64,000 nt of DNA from DASXKD01 sp963806145 (GCA_963806145.1 CAWDXD010000023.1:1-64000), one strand, 5' to 3'; shown: positions 51,750 through 60,657, counted from the stretch's first letter. Made by a program: numbers and translations. The notes: generated by a model from the sequence alone, not told the origin.

Positions 51750-52708
51750 GCCGGCCTCCCGCTGTGCGCCCTGACCGCGGCGGCCAGCGTGGTGATGTAC
51801 TCCCGGCGGGGGAAGAAGCCCTGGTGCACCTTGGCCGACACGCACGCCAGCCAGCACTGCCAGGCGGACAGCCAGAGGATGCGGATCCACAGGACGCCCT
51901 CGAGCCGGCCGAGTTCCGCCGGGGTCAGCTCGATGTGCTCGCGGTAGCCGGCCAGAGCCGCGGGGGCGTGCCGGGGGCCCGCGCTGTGCAGCAGGCCGGC
52001 CAGGGAGGCCAGCCGCGGGCCCGTTCCGGCGCCGGCCCAGTCCACGAATACCGGGCCGCCCGGCGTGACCACCACGTTGTTCCTGACCGGGTCGGGGTGG
52101 ATGAACGCCTCGGGCAGGCCCTTGGCGTCGTCGCCCTCGGGCAGCAGTTCGGTGATCAGCTCGTAGAGCTGCCGGTGCTCGGCCGGGACACGCCCGTCAA
52201 GGTCGGCCAGCAGCGCGGCGGCTGCGGCGAGATCGGCGTCCGGGCCGCCCTCGTACCGCGGCAGGTGGTGCAGTGCGCCGGCCTGGCGCCGCGCCGGGCC
52301 TGGCTCGGCAGGCAGGGTGTGCAGCCGCCCCAGCAGGCCGCCGAGCTTGCGCCACACGGCGGGGCTGCCGGACGGGCGCTTGCCCGGGAGGTACCCGGTG
52401 ACCAGGACCGCGCGGCCGCCGAGCTCGGTGACCGGGCTGGCGTGCGCGCAGCGTTCGGCAGGGAAACCCTGGCGTTCCAGGAAGCGGAGCACCCCGGCGT
52501 CCTGTTCGGTCCTGGCCAGCGGGCGGCTGGTCAGCATCATCCGCGCCACCCAGGGGGGACCGGCGTCGCGGTCCACCCGGAGGACGCCCTCCGCCAGCCT
52601 GGCCGTGGCGGTGACCCGGACGCCATAGTGCTCTTCCAGGTGGGCCGGCAGGGCGCTGGTGCCCGGCCGGTGGTACACCTCCCTGATCACCGTGCCGATC
52701 CGTGGCAT
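51746..52708 (-). CDS. APH/choline-kinase-fold phosphotransferase
   Basis: A 320-residue kinase-like protein. The catalytic loop is FIHPDPVRNNVVV (H-x-D-x4-N), followed by the metal Asp in GGPVFVDWAGAGTGP. The nucleotide loop region is LAEGVLRVDRDAGPPWVARM. The first gene of an operon whose later members handle CoA esters and lactams, it could phosphorylate a small substrate of that pathway. The family also includes antibiotic kinases, so the role is open. Confidence 0.82.
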   Translation of the reverse strand: MPRIGTVIREVYHRPGTSALPAHLEEHYGVRVTATARLAEGVLRVDRDAGPPWVARMMLTSRPLARTEQDAGVLRFLERQGFPAERCAHASPVTELGGRAVLVTGYLPGKRPSGSPAVWRKLGGLLGRLHTLPAEPGPARRQAGALHHLPRYEGGPDADLAAAAALLADLDGRVPAEHRQLYELITELLPEGDDAKGLPEAFIHPDPVRNNVVVTPGGPVFVDWAGAGTGPRLASLAGLLHSAGPRHAPAALAGYREHIELTPAELGRLEGVLWIRILWLSAWQCWLACVSAKVHQGFFPRREYITTLAAAVRAHSGRPA

Positions 52709-52775
52709 CCCCGGTCCTTCTGCTCAACGGTTAGAACCCCAAGGTAGCGACACCTCGGATGACCTCGCGCACCTT

Positions 52776-52799
52776 GAATGAAAGTACGAATGACCGTAC
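52776..52799 (+). promoter_or_regulatory. Tandem 12-bp direct repeat with internal dyad, likely operator
   Basis: GAATGAAAGTAC (52776-52787) is followed at once by GAATGACCGTAC (52788-52799), ten of twelve identical. The same region has a dyad: AAAGTAC and GTACATT flank an 8-base spacer. It ends 16 bases before the ATG at 52816, within promoter range. Sulfur-responsive or metal-responsive repressors of persulfide dioxygenase genes bind sites in this position, but no regulator gene is adjacent. Confidence 0.5.
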
Positions 52800-52815
52800 A
52801 TTTGAGGTTCCGGCA

Positions 52816-54192
52816 ATGGGGCTGGAAGGGGTGCACGTGGCCGAGGTACTGCCGATCGAGACGCCGGGCCTGGGCGATCGCAGCTACCTGGTCCATGACG
52901 GCAGCGCCGCCGTGGTCATCGACCCGCAGCGGGACACCGACCGGGTCACCGCGCTGGCCGCGGAGCACGGGGTGCGGATCACCCACATCGCCGAGACGCA
53001 CATCCACAACGACTACCTCACCGGCGGGCCCGCCCTCGCCGCGGTCACCGGCGCGGCGTACCTGGTCAACGCCGCCGATCCGGTGGCCTTCGACCGGACG
53101 CCCGTCCGCGACGGCGACACGGCCGAGGTCGGTGACGCGCTGCGGCTGCGGGCGCTGGCCACCCCCGGCCACACCTTCACCCACCTGAGCTACGTGCTGG
53201 AATCCGGGGGCCAGGTGGCCGGGGTGTTCACCGGCGGGTCACTGCTCTACGGCACCACCGGCCGGCCCGACCTGCTCGGGCCTGAGCACACCGGCGCGCT
53301 CGCCCGGGCGCAGTACGCCTCCGCCCACCGCCTCGCCCGGTTGCCCGGCACCACCCCGGTCTTCCCGACGCACGGTTTCGGCAGTTTCTGCTCGGCCGGG
53401 CAGTCCGGCGGCCAGTCCTCCACGATCGCCGCCGAGATGCGGGCGAACCCGGTGCTGACCCTGGGCGAGCGCGAGTACACCGGCGGCCTGCTCGCGAGCC
53501 TGGACACCTGGCCCGCCTACTACGCCCACATGGGGCCCGCCAACCTGGCCGGGCCGACGGGTGCCGACCTGTCGCCGCCGCGCCAGGCCGCGGCCGACGA
53601 GGTCCGCCGCCGCCTCGACGCTGGCGAGTGGGTGATCGACCTGCGGGATCGCATCGCGTTCGCGGAAGGTTTCCTGCCGGGCTCTGTCAGCTTCCCGCTG
53701 GAGGGCAGCTTCGCCAGCTATGTGGGCTGGACCGTGCCGTGGGGCGCGCCGCTGACGCTGCTTGGCCAGACGCCGGAGCAGGTGGCACAGGCGCAGCGGG
53801 AGCTGGCCAGGATCTGGGCCGACCGGCCCGCCGCGGCGGCCAGCGGGGGCCCGCCGCGGTGGGCGGCCGGCGCCCGGCTCGCGTCGCTGCGGCTGGCCAA
53901 GTTCGGCGATCTGGCGGCGGCGATGAACGCCGGGAGCCCGGCGGTGCTGGATGTCCGGCTGCCGCTGGAGTGGGCCGAGAGCCACATCGCCGGTGCCCGG
54001 CACATCCCGCTGTACGAGCTGGCCGGCCGGGCCGGCGAGCTGCCCCCTGGCGAGCTGTGGGTGCACTGCCAGAGCGGGTACCGCGCGATCGTGGCCGCGT
54101 CCCTGCTGGCCGGCCGCGGGCGCCAGGTCACCGGCGTGGACGACGACTTCGCCAACGCCGCCGCGGCCGGCCTCCCGCTCCAGTCCGCCTGA
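52816..54192 (+). CDS. MBL-fold persulfide dioxygenase-like protein with two rhodanese domains
   Basis: A 458-residue protein. The N-terminal MBL domain has the metal motif THIHNDYLTGG (His62, His64, Asp66), ATPGHTFTHLSYVL and FPTHGFGSFCSAGQ, as in ETHE1-type persulfide dioxygenases. A first rhodanese-like domain follows (VIDLRDRIAFAEGFLPGSV) that lacks the active Cys. The second (VLDVRLPLEWAESHIAGARH) has the active loop WVHCQSGYRA with Cys418. It would oxidise or move persulfide sulfur. ATG 52816 is chosen for GAGG upstream. An ATG at 52759 would put the operator repeats in the coding sequence. Confidence 0.88.
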   Translation: MGLEGVHVAEVLPIETPGLGDRSYLVHDGSAAVVIDPQRDTDRVTALAAEHGVRITHIAETHIHNDYLTGGPALAAVTGAAYLVNAADPVAFDRTPVRDGDTAEVGDALRLRALATPGHTFTHLSYVLESGGQVAGVFTGGSLLYGTTGRPDLLGPEHTGALARAQYASAHRLARLPGTTPVFPTHGFGSFCSAGQSGGQSSTIAAEMRANPVLTLGEREYTGGLLASLDTWPAYYAHMGPANLAGPTGADLSPPRQAAADEVRRRLDAGEWVIDLRDRIAFAEGFLPGSVSFPLEGSFASYVGWTVPWGAPLTLLGQTPEQVAQAQRELARIWADRPAAAASGGPPRWAAGARLASLRLAKFGDLAAAMNAGSPAVLDVRLPLEWAESHIAGARHIPLYELAGRAGELPPGELWVHCQSGYRAIVAASLLAGRGRQVTGVDDDFANAAAAGLPLQSA

Positions 54193-54214
54193 GCCCAGGG
54201 CCCCGTCGCCCGCC

Positions 54215-54358
54215 ATGGTGCTGGCCGCGGCCCTCGGCATCGTCGCCGTTGTGTTGCTGATCAACGTTGCGGTCTTCCGCTGGGCGAACCAGGTCAGCGC
54301 TAAGCTCGACGAAAACCGGATGCTGGTCACCGAGAAGGTGTTCGGAGGATGGGATGAC
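54215..54358 (+). other. Short hydrophobic open stretch, doubtful gene
   Basis: From ATG 54215 the frame reads VLAAALGIVAVVLLINVAVF, then RWANQVSAKLDENRMLVTEK, a credible single membrane helix with a charged tail. The frame then has no early stop and runs into the DedA gene in the wrong phase. This could be a small membrane protein with a lost stop, or the start of a decayed gene. Confidence 0.3.
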
Positions 54359-54410
54359 GCTTGTGAGCCGCATCCGGCCCGTGCCGCACGGCAGCCTCTG
54401 ACGGCCGGCG

Positions 54411-55052
54411 ATGCATCCGCTTGCCGCCGCGGGCTCGTCGGCACCCGAAGGCTCCTGGATCTACCTCGCCGTCTTCACCCTGATCATGCTCGGGTGGGCC
54501 GGGATCCCCGGCATCGGCGCGACCGTGCTCGGTGCCGCCACCGTGGCCGCCAGCCAAGGCAAGCTCAACATCGCTGCCGTACTGATCGTTGCCGTCATCG
54601 CTGTCGAAGCCGGTGGGATGGCCGGGTACTCGATCGGGGTTCGCTGGGGCCGTGCGCTCCTCAGCCACCCTGGCCCGTTGCTGGCCCGGCGGCAGCGGGT
54701 GCTCACCGCCGGGGAGGCCATGTACGCCAAGTGGGGGCGCTTGGCGGTCTTCTTCACCCCGTGCCTGGTCTCGGGTATCGCCAGGATGAAGTACACCCAG
54801 TTCGTGGTCTGGAATCTCCTCGCCGGCACGGTCTACGTGATCTCGGTGGGCTTCACCGTCTACGGCGCGGGCAAGGTCACCACCGGCCACCACGACGCGG
54901 TCAGCGTGGGCGCGCTTGTGGTCGGTGTCGCGGTCGGCGTGGCCGCCTTCACCCTCGGACGGCGCTACCACCGCCGCCGCAAGGCACGGCTGGCCGGGGC
55001 ACCTCACGGCCGCGGGACGGTGGCGGCGGCGACCGCGGACGAGGAGAAGTAG
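54411..55052 (+). CDS. DedA-family membrane protein
   Basis: A 213-residue membrane protein. The SNARE-associated/DedA core is visible as LIMLGWAGIPGIGATVLGAA, VIAVEAGGMAGYSIGVRWGR, then the conserved FFTPCLVSGIARMKYTQFVVW and GTVYVISVGFTVYGAGKVTTG. DedA proteins are lipid transporters or scramblases that affect membrane energetics. The C-terminal 35 residues are basic (RRYHRRRKAR). ATG 54411 follows a short unassigned stretch after the rhodanese gene. Confidence 0.85.
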   Translation: MHPLAAAGSSAPEGSWIYLAVFTLIMLGWAGIPGIGATVLGAATVAASQGKLNIAAVLIVAVIAVEAGGMAGYSIGVRWGRALLSHPGPLLARRQRVLTAGEAMYAKWGRLAVFFTPCLVSGIARMKYTQFVVWNLLAGTVYVISVGFTVYGAGKVTTGHHDAVSVGALVVGVAVGVAAFTLGRRYHRRRKARLAGAPHGRGTVAAATADEEK

Positions 55053-55565
55053 GGCGGTCATGGCGGGCACCTGCCCACCGTCGCCGCCATCATCAAGAAC
55101 GGCGCGCACCTGAGCACCGTGCCGTTCCAGCCCAGCCGCATCACCAACGGGTCCGCGGCCCGGCGGCCGGGTTCCCGCTGGCCATCTACCTGTTCATCGG
55201 CTGGGAGAACTCCGCGGCGCTGGCCGAGGAGACCGGCAACCCGCGGCGCAACGTGCCGAGGGCGGTGTTCCTGTCCATCGCGATGATGGGCCTGGGCCGG
55301 CCTGGAGCGGCTGCTGCCGTCCAGGCTGGGCAAGGTGCACCCGACCCGCCAGACCCCGGTGAACGCCCTGCTGGCGTTCACCGCCATCGCGGGCGCCATC
55401 ATCGTCGTGTGGCTGCTCGGCCACCTGATCAGCCGCGACAGCGGCAGCATGAACCCGCTGAACTTCTTCGTCGAATCCTCCACCATGGGCACGATCCTGA
55501 TCCTGGTCGTGTACTTCCTGGCGAACCTGGCGCTGCGGGCCGGCTCGATCATCGCCGACGAGTAG
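55053..55565 (+). pseudogene. Decayed APC-family amino-acid permease
   Basis: Three permease segments in changing frames are visible: AAIIKNGAHLSTVPFQPSRI, then GFPLAIYLFIGWENSAALAE followed by ETGNPRRNVPRAVF, and finally TRQTPVNALLAFTAIAGAII ... RAGSIIADE to TAG 55565. The spacing is far too short for a 500-residue permease, so large parts are deleted. The order matches APC transporters (the ENSAALAEETGNPRRNVPRA loop is typical). No start is left. Confidence 0.75.
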
Positions 55566-55580
55566 GCCACGGCGGGCCGG

Positions 55581-56441
55581 TCAGGAGACGATGTCCTTGC
55601 CGCGGAAGTGGCGGAACGCCCAGGCGAACAGGATCAGGGCGTAGCAGAGCGACACCGAGGCACCTTCGAGCATGCCGCCCCAGGTGATCTGCGGCTGCAT
55701 CGCGTCGAGCCAGGCGAACTGCCAGTGCGTGGGCAGCACCTGGCGCCAGCCGTGCAGCGCGGTCACCGCGTCCAGGATGTCGCTGACGATGACCAGGCCG
55801 ACCGCGCCGCCGACCGCGCCGAGCGGCGAGTCGGTGGTCACCGAGAGCAGGAACGCAAGGCCGGCCACGACCAGCTCGGTGGCCAGCACGTAGACCAGGA
55901 CGATGGCCATCCGGCCCAGTGCCGTACCGGAGCCGAGCTCCGCCCCGGTGCCGGGCAGCCGCAGCGGATGCCAGCCGAACGCCACCGTGCCCGCCACCAG
56001 CGACATCAGCGGGAAGGCGGTCACCGCGACCGTCGAATAGGCCAGCGCCACGATCAGTTTCTGCCGCAGCAGCCGCGACCGGGGCACCGGCGCGGCGAGC
56101 AGGTACCGCAGCGACCCCCAGCCCGCCTCGCTGGCCACGGTGTCCCCGCAGAACAGGGCCACCGCCACGACGAGCAGAAAGCCCACGGAGGCGAAGAAAC
56201 TGAACGCGGCGAAGTTCAGCCCGCCGGTGGTGGCGAGATCGACGAGCCCCGGGGCACCCGAGCCCGGCTGCGGCGGGCCGCCAAGCTCGAACGCGCCGAC
56301 CAGGATCCAGGGCAGCGCCAGCAGGATCAGCGCGGCCACCATGGTCCGCCTGCGGCGCAACTGCCGGATCGCCTCCACCCGCAGCGGCAGGGTCCGCCGC
56401 GGCTGGTAGCCGGGGGCGGCGGGCAGGTCCGCGGCCGTCAT
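55581..56441 (-). CDS. ABC-2-type transporter permease
   Basis: A 286-residue permease with about six hydrophobic segments (TMVAALILLALPWILVGAFE, NFAAFSFFASVGFLLVVAVA, LIVALAYSTVAVTAFPLMSL, IVLVYVLATELVVAGLAFLL, AVGLVIVSDILDAVTAL, VSLCYALILFAWAFRHF). The ATG overlaps the stop of the hydrolase-ATPase fusion gene (ATGA). The two form one transporter, with the ATPase supplied by the fusion. A cargo cannot be read from the sequence. Confidence 0.88.
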   Translation of the reverse strand: MTAADLPAAPGYQPRRTLPLRVEAIRQLRRRRTMVAALILLALPWILVGAFELGGPPQPGSGAPGLVDLATTGGLNFAAFSFFASVGFLLVVAVALFCGDTVASEAGWGSLRYLLAAPVPRSRLLRQKLIVALAYSTVAVTAFPLMSLVAGTVAFGWHPLRLPGTGAELGSGTALGRMAIVLVYVLATELVVAGLAFLLSVTTDSPLGAVGGAVGLVIVSDILDAVTALHGWRQVLPTHWQFAWLDAMQPQITWGGMLEGASVSLCYALILFAWAFRHFRGKDIVS

Positions 56442-59230
56442 GACCTCACCCCTTCCTCCGGGCCTGCGGCCCCGGGCGGGCCGGCCGCGGCCTGCTGCCC
56501 GTCGATCAACGCCAGGAACGCGTCCTCCAGGCGGCGGCTGGGGCCGACCCGGTCCACCGGTACCCCGGCGCCGACCAGCGCCGCGACCACCGCCGAGGCG
56601 GGCACGCCGTTCGGCTGCACCTGCACGCCGTCGGCATGCCGGTGCACCGAGTCGATCCCGCTCAGGCCGCGCAGCACCGACACCGCGCGGTCCGCCTCGG
56701 TGGTGCCGACCAGCAGCGCCGCCCCGGCGCCGACGATGTCCGCTACCTGGCCCGCGGCGATACGCCTGCCCTGGTTCATCACCACCACGTGGCTGCAGGT
56801 CTGCTCGACCTCGGCGAGCAGGTGGCTGGACAGGATGACGGTGCGCCCGGCGGCGGCGTACCCCAGCAGCGCGTCGCGCATCTCCCTGATCTGCGGCGGG
56901 TCGAGCCCGTTCATCGGCTCGTCCAGCACCAGCAGGTCCGGCAGGCCGAGCATGGCCTGGGCGATGGCCAGCCGCTGGCACATCCCCCGGGAGTAGCTGC
57001 GGACCGGGCGGTCGATGGCGGTCCCCAGGCCCGCCAGGGCCAGCACCTCGTCCAGGTGCCAGCCGCCGGTGGGGCGGCCGGTGGCCCGCCAGTACAGCTC
57101 CAGGTTGGCCCGGCCGGACAGGTGCGGCAGGAAGCCGGGCCCCTCCACGAACGAGCCGAGCCGCGACAGCGCCGGGGAACCCGGGTGCACCCGATGGCCG
57201 AAGATGGTGATCGTGCCCTCGTCCGGGTGCAGCAGGCCCATCAGCGCCCGCAGCGTGGTCGTCTTGCCCGCGCCGTTCGGCCCGAGCAGCCCCAGTATCT
57301 GGCCCCGCTCCACCCGCAGCGACAGGCCGTCCACCGCAAGCTGGCCGTCGCGGTACCGCTTGACCAGCCCGGAGATATCCAGCGGGACCGGGGCCAGCCC
57401 GGTGACCAGCGTGTCCCGCCTGCGCCGCCAGCCCAGCGCCAGGATGAGCGCCGCGGCGGCCAGCGCGCACAGCGGCGCCGCCCAGGCCCAGCCGGGGGCG
57501 CCGCCGCCGGTGACGGCCAGCGCCGGGTCGCTGGGCACCGTGAGCCCGGATCCGGCCAGCGCCACCCGGTAGACGGCCGGCGCGGGCGGGGTCGCGTAGC
57601 CGAAGTCGGTGGTGGTCAGTACCAGCCGCATCCGGTGGCCCGCGGCGAAGCTGTAGTCGATCGCGGGCAGCGTGACGGTAACGATGCGGCCCGCGCGGGC
57701 GCCGGTGACCCGCAACGGTGCCACCAGTTCGGCGGGCAGGGTGGCGTGCCCGGCCTGGTCCACGTCGTAAACCTTGGCGAACAGGGTTACCTGCGGCGCG
57801 CCGCTGACCCGGATGCGGACCGTGGGCGACCCGGTGACCTGAAGTGCGGCAGCCAGCGGGGCGGAGGTGAACGCGGCGCTCTGCCCCGGCATGTCGAAGG
57901 TGACGCCGCTCGTGCCACCGCCGGCGACCGCGCCGAGGGCGCCGAGGCCGGGGAAGCCGGACAGCGACGGCGGCGCGCCGCCGGGCGGGTGGTCGATCGC
58001 CTGCGGCGGGCCGGTCAGCCGCACGACCGCGCGGGTGGTGCCGGCCAGCCCCGGGTAGGCCCCGGCCGTGGCGGTGCCCAGCGTCACGGCGTCGGTGGAC
58101 GGGTCGAAGCCGAGCACCCGGGTCACCGCGAAGCCCGGCCGGCCGGTCCCCGCTGTGAAGGGGGGAGGGGAGGCGGGTGGGACGTGCCCGGGCGCGAGCC
58201 AGCGGGTGAACCACGCTGCGGTGAGCGAGTCCACGTAGCCGGTCTGCTGGTCTCCGCCGTCGTGGCCGCCGGCGAACCAGACCATGGCGGCGGGCCCGCC
58301 GTTGCCCCGGATCGCCTGGTAGTTCGCATCGGCCTGGCCGAGGCCGAAGAGGGAGTCGTGCTGGCCCTGGATCAGCAGCGTGGGGGCGTCCATCCGGCTC
58401 GCGACGCTCGCCGGGCTGGATCGCTCCAGCAGCGAGATCGCCGCCGGTGTCGCCTGCCCGGCCTGGGCGGCCTGCTGGTACATCGCGCAGATGCTGGGCA
58501 GGAACCGCCCGCAGAGCACGTGCTGGCGGACCGCGGCCACCGGGCTGGCCGGCCCGGGCAGCGGGGTGCCGAACCCGGCCGAGCCCTGGGTGAACAGCAG
58601 CCCGGCCCACTGCCTGGCGAACACGCCGTTTGCCGGCCCGCCACCCGCGGCGTTCGGGAACAGCGCCGTGGCCAGGTTGTTCCAGGCGCTCTGCGCAACC
58701 ACGGCGTTGATCCGGTGGTCGTAGGCGGCGGCCAGCAGCGCCAGGCCGCCCCCGTAGGAGGCGCCGGTGATGCCTGCCCGGGGGTCACCCCGCCGGTCCA
58801 GCAGCACCCGGGGCTGGCGGGCCAGCCAGGTGACCAGCTGGCTGGTGTCCCTGACCTCGTAGTCCGGCGAGTCGAGCCCGATCTGCCCGCCGCTGGCGCC
58901 GGTGCCGCGCGGGGACCAGGTGAGCACGGCGAATCCGGCCCGGGCCAGGTATTCGGCTTCCGGGGCGACCGCGTACTTGGTCTCCCCGAATCCGGGCGCG
59001 AGCAGGATCGCCGGGAGCCGGCCCTGGCCGGCCGGGGTGAAGAAGCTGGCGTCGAGCGCCACGTGCTGGTTGTCCCGCGGGCCGTCCACCACGCCGATCC
59101 GCTCGGCGCGGACGGTGATACCGGCCGGCTGCCGCGCCACGGCGGCCAGCGTGATCGCGCCCGCCAGCAGCGCCACCACGGCCGCGGCAACGATCAGGAA
59201 CCGCCACCGCGGGCTCATGCGCACACTCAT
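56438..59230 (-). CDS. Membrane-tethered CocE-type hydrolase fused to an ABC ATPase
   Basis: A protein of about 930 residues in one frame. A membrane helix lies at 11-32 (FLIVAAAVVALLAGAITLAA). An S15/CocE hydrolase domain follows, with ILLAPGFGETKYAVAPEAEY, nucleophile Ser158 in GASYGGG, a His in FAGGHDGG near 325 and a jelly-roll domain to about 570. A second helix is at about 580-605 (WAWAAPLCALAAAALILALG). An ABC ATPase domain from 620 has GLLGPNGAGKTTTL, YSRGMCQRLAIAQAM (a variant signature) and LLVLDEPMNGLD. The helices place the hydrolase outside and the ATPase inside. It is coupled to the permease at 55581. Confidence 0.88.
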   Translation of the reverse strand: MSVRMSPRWRFLIVAAAVVALLAGAITLAAVARQPAGITVRAERIGVVDGPRDNQHVALDASFFTPAGQGRLPAILLAPGFGETKYAVAPEAEYLARAGFAVLTWSPRGTGASGGQIGLDSPDYEVRDTSQLVTWLARQPRVLLDRRGDPRAGITGASYGGGLALLAAAYDHRINAVVAQSAWNNLATALFPNAAGGGPANGVFARQWAGLLFTQGSAGFGTPLPGPASPVAAVRQHVLCGRFLPSICAMYQQAAQAGQATPAAISLLERSSPASVASRMDAPTLLIQGQHDSLFGLGQADANYQAIRGNGGPAAMVWFAGGHDGGDQQTGYVDSLTAAWFTRWLAPGHVPPASPPPFTAGTGRPGFAVTRVLGFDPSTDAVTLGTATAGAYPGLAGTTRAVVRLTGPPQAIDHPPGGAPPSLSGFPGLGALGAVAGGGTSGVTFDMPGQSAAFTSAPLAAALQVTGSPTVRIRVSGAPQVTLFAKVYDVDQAGHATLPAELVAPLRVTGARAGRIVTVTLPAIDYSFAAGHRMRLVLTTTDFGYATPPAPAVYRVALAGSGLTVPSDPALAVTGGGAPGWAWAAPLCALAAAALILALGWRRRRDTLVTGLAPVPLDISGLVKRYRDGQLAVDGLSLRVERGQILGLLGPNGAGKTTTLRALMGLLHPDEGTITIFGHRVHPGSPALSRLGSFVEGPGFLPHLSGRANLELYWRATGRPTGGWHLDEVLALAGLGTAIDRPVRSYSRGMCQRLAIAQAMLGLPDLLVLDEPMNGLDPPQIREMRDALLGYAAAGRTVILSSHLLAEVEQTCSHVVVMNQGRRIAAGQVADIVGAGAALLVGTTEADRAVSVLRGLSGIDSVHRHADGVQVQPNGVPASAVVAALVGAGVPVDRVGPSRRLEDAFLALIDGQQAAAGPPGAAGPEEGVRS

Positions 59231-59359
59231 GCCACGGACGCTAGCAACGCGCGCGGCCAATCCCTCCCCGCTCTCAGCCGCCCCTCAGCGAAAATGGCCG
59301 CCGATCTTCGCCAAGGCGGCCCCGTCGCCATGCCACCCGGCCTGACGGTGCCCGGCCGG

Positions 59360-60178
59360 TCAGTTACGGCTTGCCGCCTCGGCGAGCGCCCGGGCGGTGA
59401 GCACCCGGGCCAGGTGCTCCCGGTAGGCCGCGCTGGCGCCGAGGTCGGCGCCCGGGCTGGTGCCCTCGGCGGCGTGCGCCGCCGCGTCGGCATGCCCGGC
59501 CCCGGCGGCCAGCGCCTGCTCCACTGCGGTGGCCCGGATCGGGATCGAGCCCATGTTCACCAGGGCCACCTGCCCGCCCTGGACGGCGACTCCGACGATC
59601 GCCCAGTCGATGGCCCGCTTGGTGAACTTCTGGAACGACCAGCCCCGCTGCGCCGGCTTGGGTATCCGGATCTCGGTGAGCAGCTCGCCGGGCTCCAGGG
59701 CGGTCTCGAACAGCCCGCTGAAGAACTCCGCCGCGGCGATCTCGCGGCTGCCCGACGGCCCCCGGGCGACCAGGGTCGCGTCCAGGGCCAGGGCCACCGC
59801 GGGCAGGTCGGAGGCGGCATCGCCGTGCGCGAGCGCCCCGCCGATCGTGCCCCGGTGCCGCACCTGCGGGTCCCCGACCTGCCCGGCGGCGTGCGCGAGC
59901 AGCGGCAGTTCGGCGGCCAGCAGCGCGGAGTGCTCCAGGTCGTGGTGCCGGGTCAGCGCCCCGATCGCGATGTGGCCGTCCTCGCCGCGGATGTAGGAAA
60001 GCTCCGCGATCCGGCCGATGTCGATGAGCACCTCGGGCACCGCGAACCGCAGCTTCATCAGCGGCAGCAGGGAATGCCCGCCCGCCAGGTACTTGCCGTC
60101 CTCACCGGCGTCGGCGGCGAGGTCGAGTGCCTCCTCGACGGTGCTGGCCCGCCGGTAGGCGAACGGTGCGGGGATCAC
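59360..60178 (-). CDS. FAD subunit of a molybdenum hydroxylase (CoxM type)
   Basis: A 272-residue FAD-binding protein of the xanthine dehydrogenase/CO dehydrogenase medium subunit family. It has AGGHSLLPLMKLRFAVPEVL (FAD site), RHRGTIGGALAHGDAASDLP (second FAD motif) and ELLTEIRIPKPAQRGWSFQKF. It passes electrons from the molybdenum subunit. The start overlaps the CoxS stop (ATGA). Order: CoxL, CoxS, CoxM. Confidence 0.9.
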   Translation of the reverse strand: MIPAPFAYRRASTVEEALDLAADAGEDGKYLAGGHSLLPLMKLRFAVPEVLIDIGRIAELSYIRGEDGHIAIGALTRHHDLEHSALLAAELPLLAHAAGQVGDPQVRHRGTIGGALAHGDAASDLPAVALALDATLVARGPSGSREIAAAEFFSGLFETALEPGELLTEIRIPKPAQRGWSFQKFTKRAIDWAIVGVAVQGGQVALVNMGSIPIRATAVEQALAAGAGHADAAAHAAEGTSPGADLGASAAYREHLARVLTARALAEAASRN

Positions 60179-60657
60179 GAGGCCTTCTGCGCTGGCTGGC
60201 CGTCACGGGCCGCGGCGAGCACCGCCCGGACGATGTTGTGATAGCCGGTGCACCGGCAGATGTTGCCCTCGAGCCCGGCCCTGACCTGTTCCTCGGTGGG
60301 GTCGGGGTTCTCCGCAAGCAGCGACACGGCGGCCATCATCATGCCCGGGGTGCAGAACCCGCACTGCAGGCCGTGCTCGGCGTGAAAACCCTCCTGCACC
60401 GCGTGCCACCGGCCGTCCGCTCCGGCCAGCCCTTCGCAGGTGGTGATCTCGTGCCCGTCCGCCTGGGCGGCGAGCACGGTGCAGGACTTCACCGACTCCC
60501 CGTCCAGCAGCACGGTGCACGCGCCGCAGGAGGTCGTGTCGCAGCCGATGTTCGTAGCGGTCAAGCCGGCCTCCTCGCGCACGAAGTGCACGAGCAGCAG
60601 CCGGTCCTCAACCTCCGCTTCCACCTGCGTGCCGTTGACGCTGATCGCCACTTTCAC
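60175..60657 (-). CDS. [2Fe-2S] subunit of a molybdenum hydroxylase (CoxS type)
   Basis: A 160-residue iron-sulfur protein. Plant-type cluster ligands are Cys39, 44, 47 and 59 (GCDTTSCGACTVLLDGESVK then SC). The second cluster uses Cys99, 102, 134 and 136 (QCGFCTPGMM and NICRCTGYHNI). The GTG start overlaps the stop of the large subunit (GTGA), and the protein begins VKVAISVNG. Confidence 0.93.
   Translation of the reverse strand: MKVAISVNGTQVEAEVEDRLLLVHFVREEAGLTATNIGCDTTSCGACTVLLDGESVKSCTVLAAQADGHEITTCEGLAGADGRWHAVQEGFHAEHGLQCGFCTPGMMMAAVSLLAENPDPTEEQVRAGLEGNICRCTGYHNIVRAVLAAARDGQPAQKAS

Noticed and set aside
55581..58610. A 1,009-residue minus-strand frame ending at the ABC permease
   Set aside because: Only the last 286 residues are the permease. 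The rest is the wrong frame of the hydrolase-ATPase gene, shown by R/G-rich composition and by the ATGA overlap that gives the real start.
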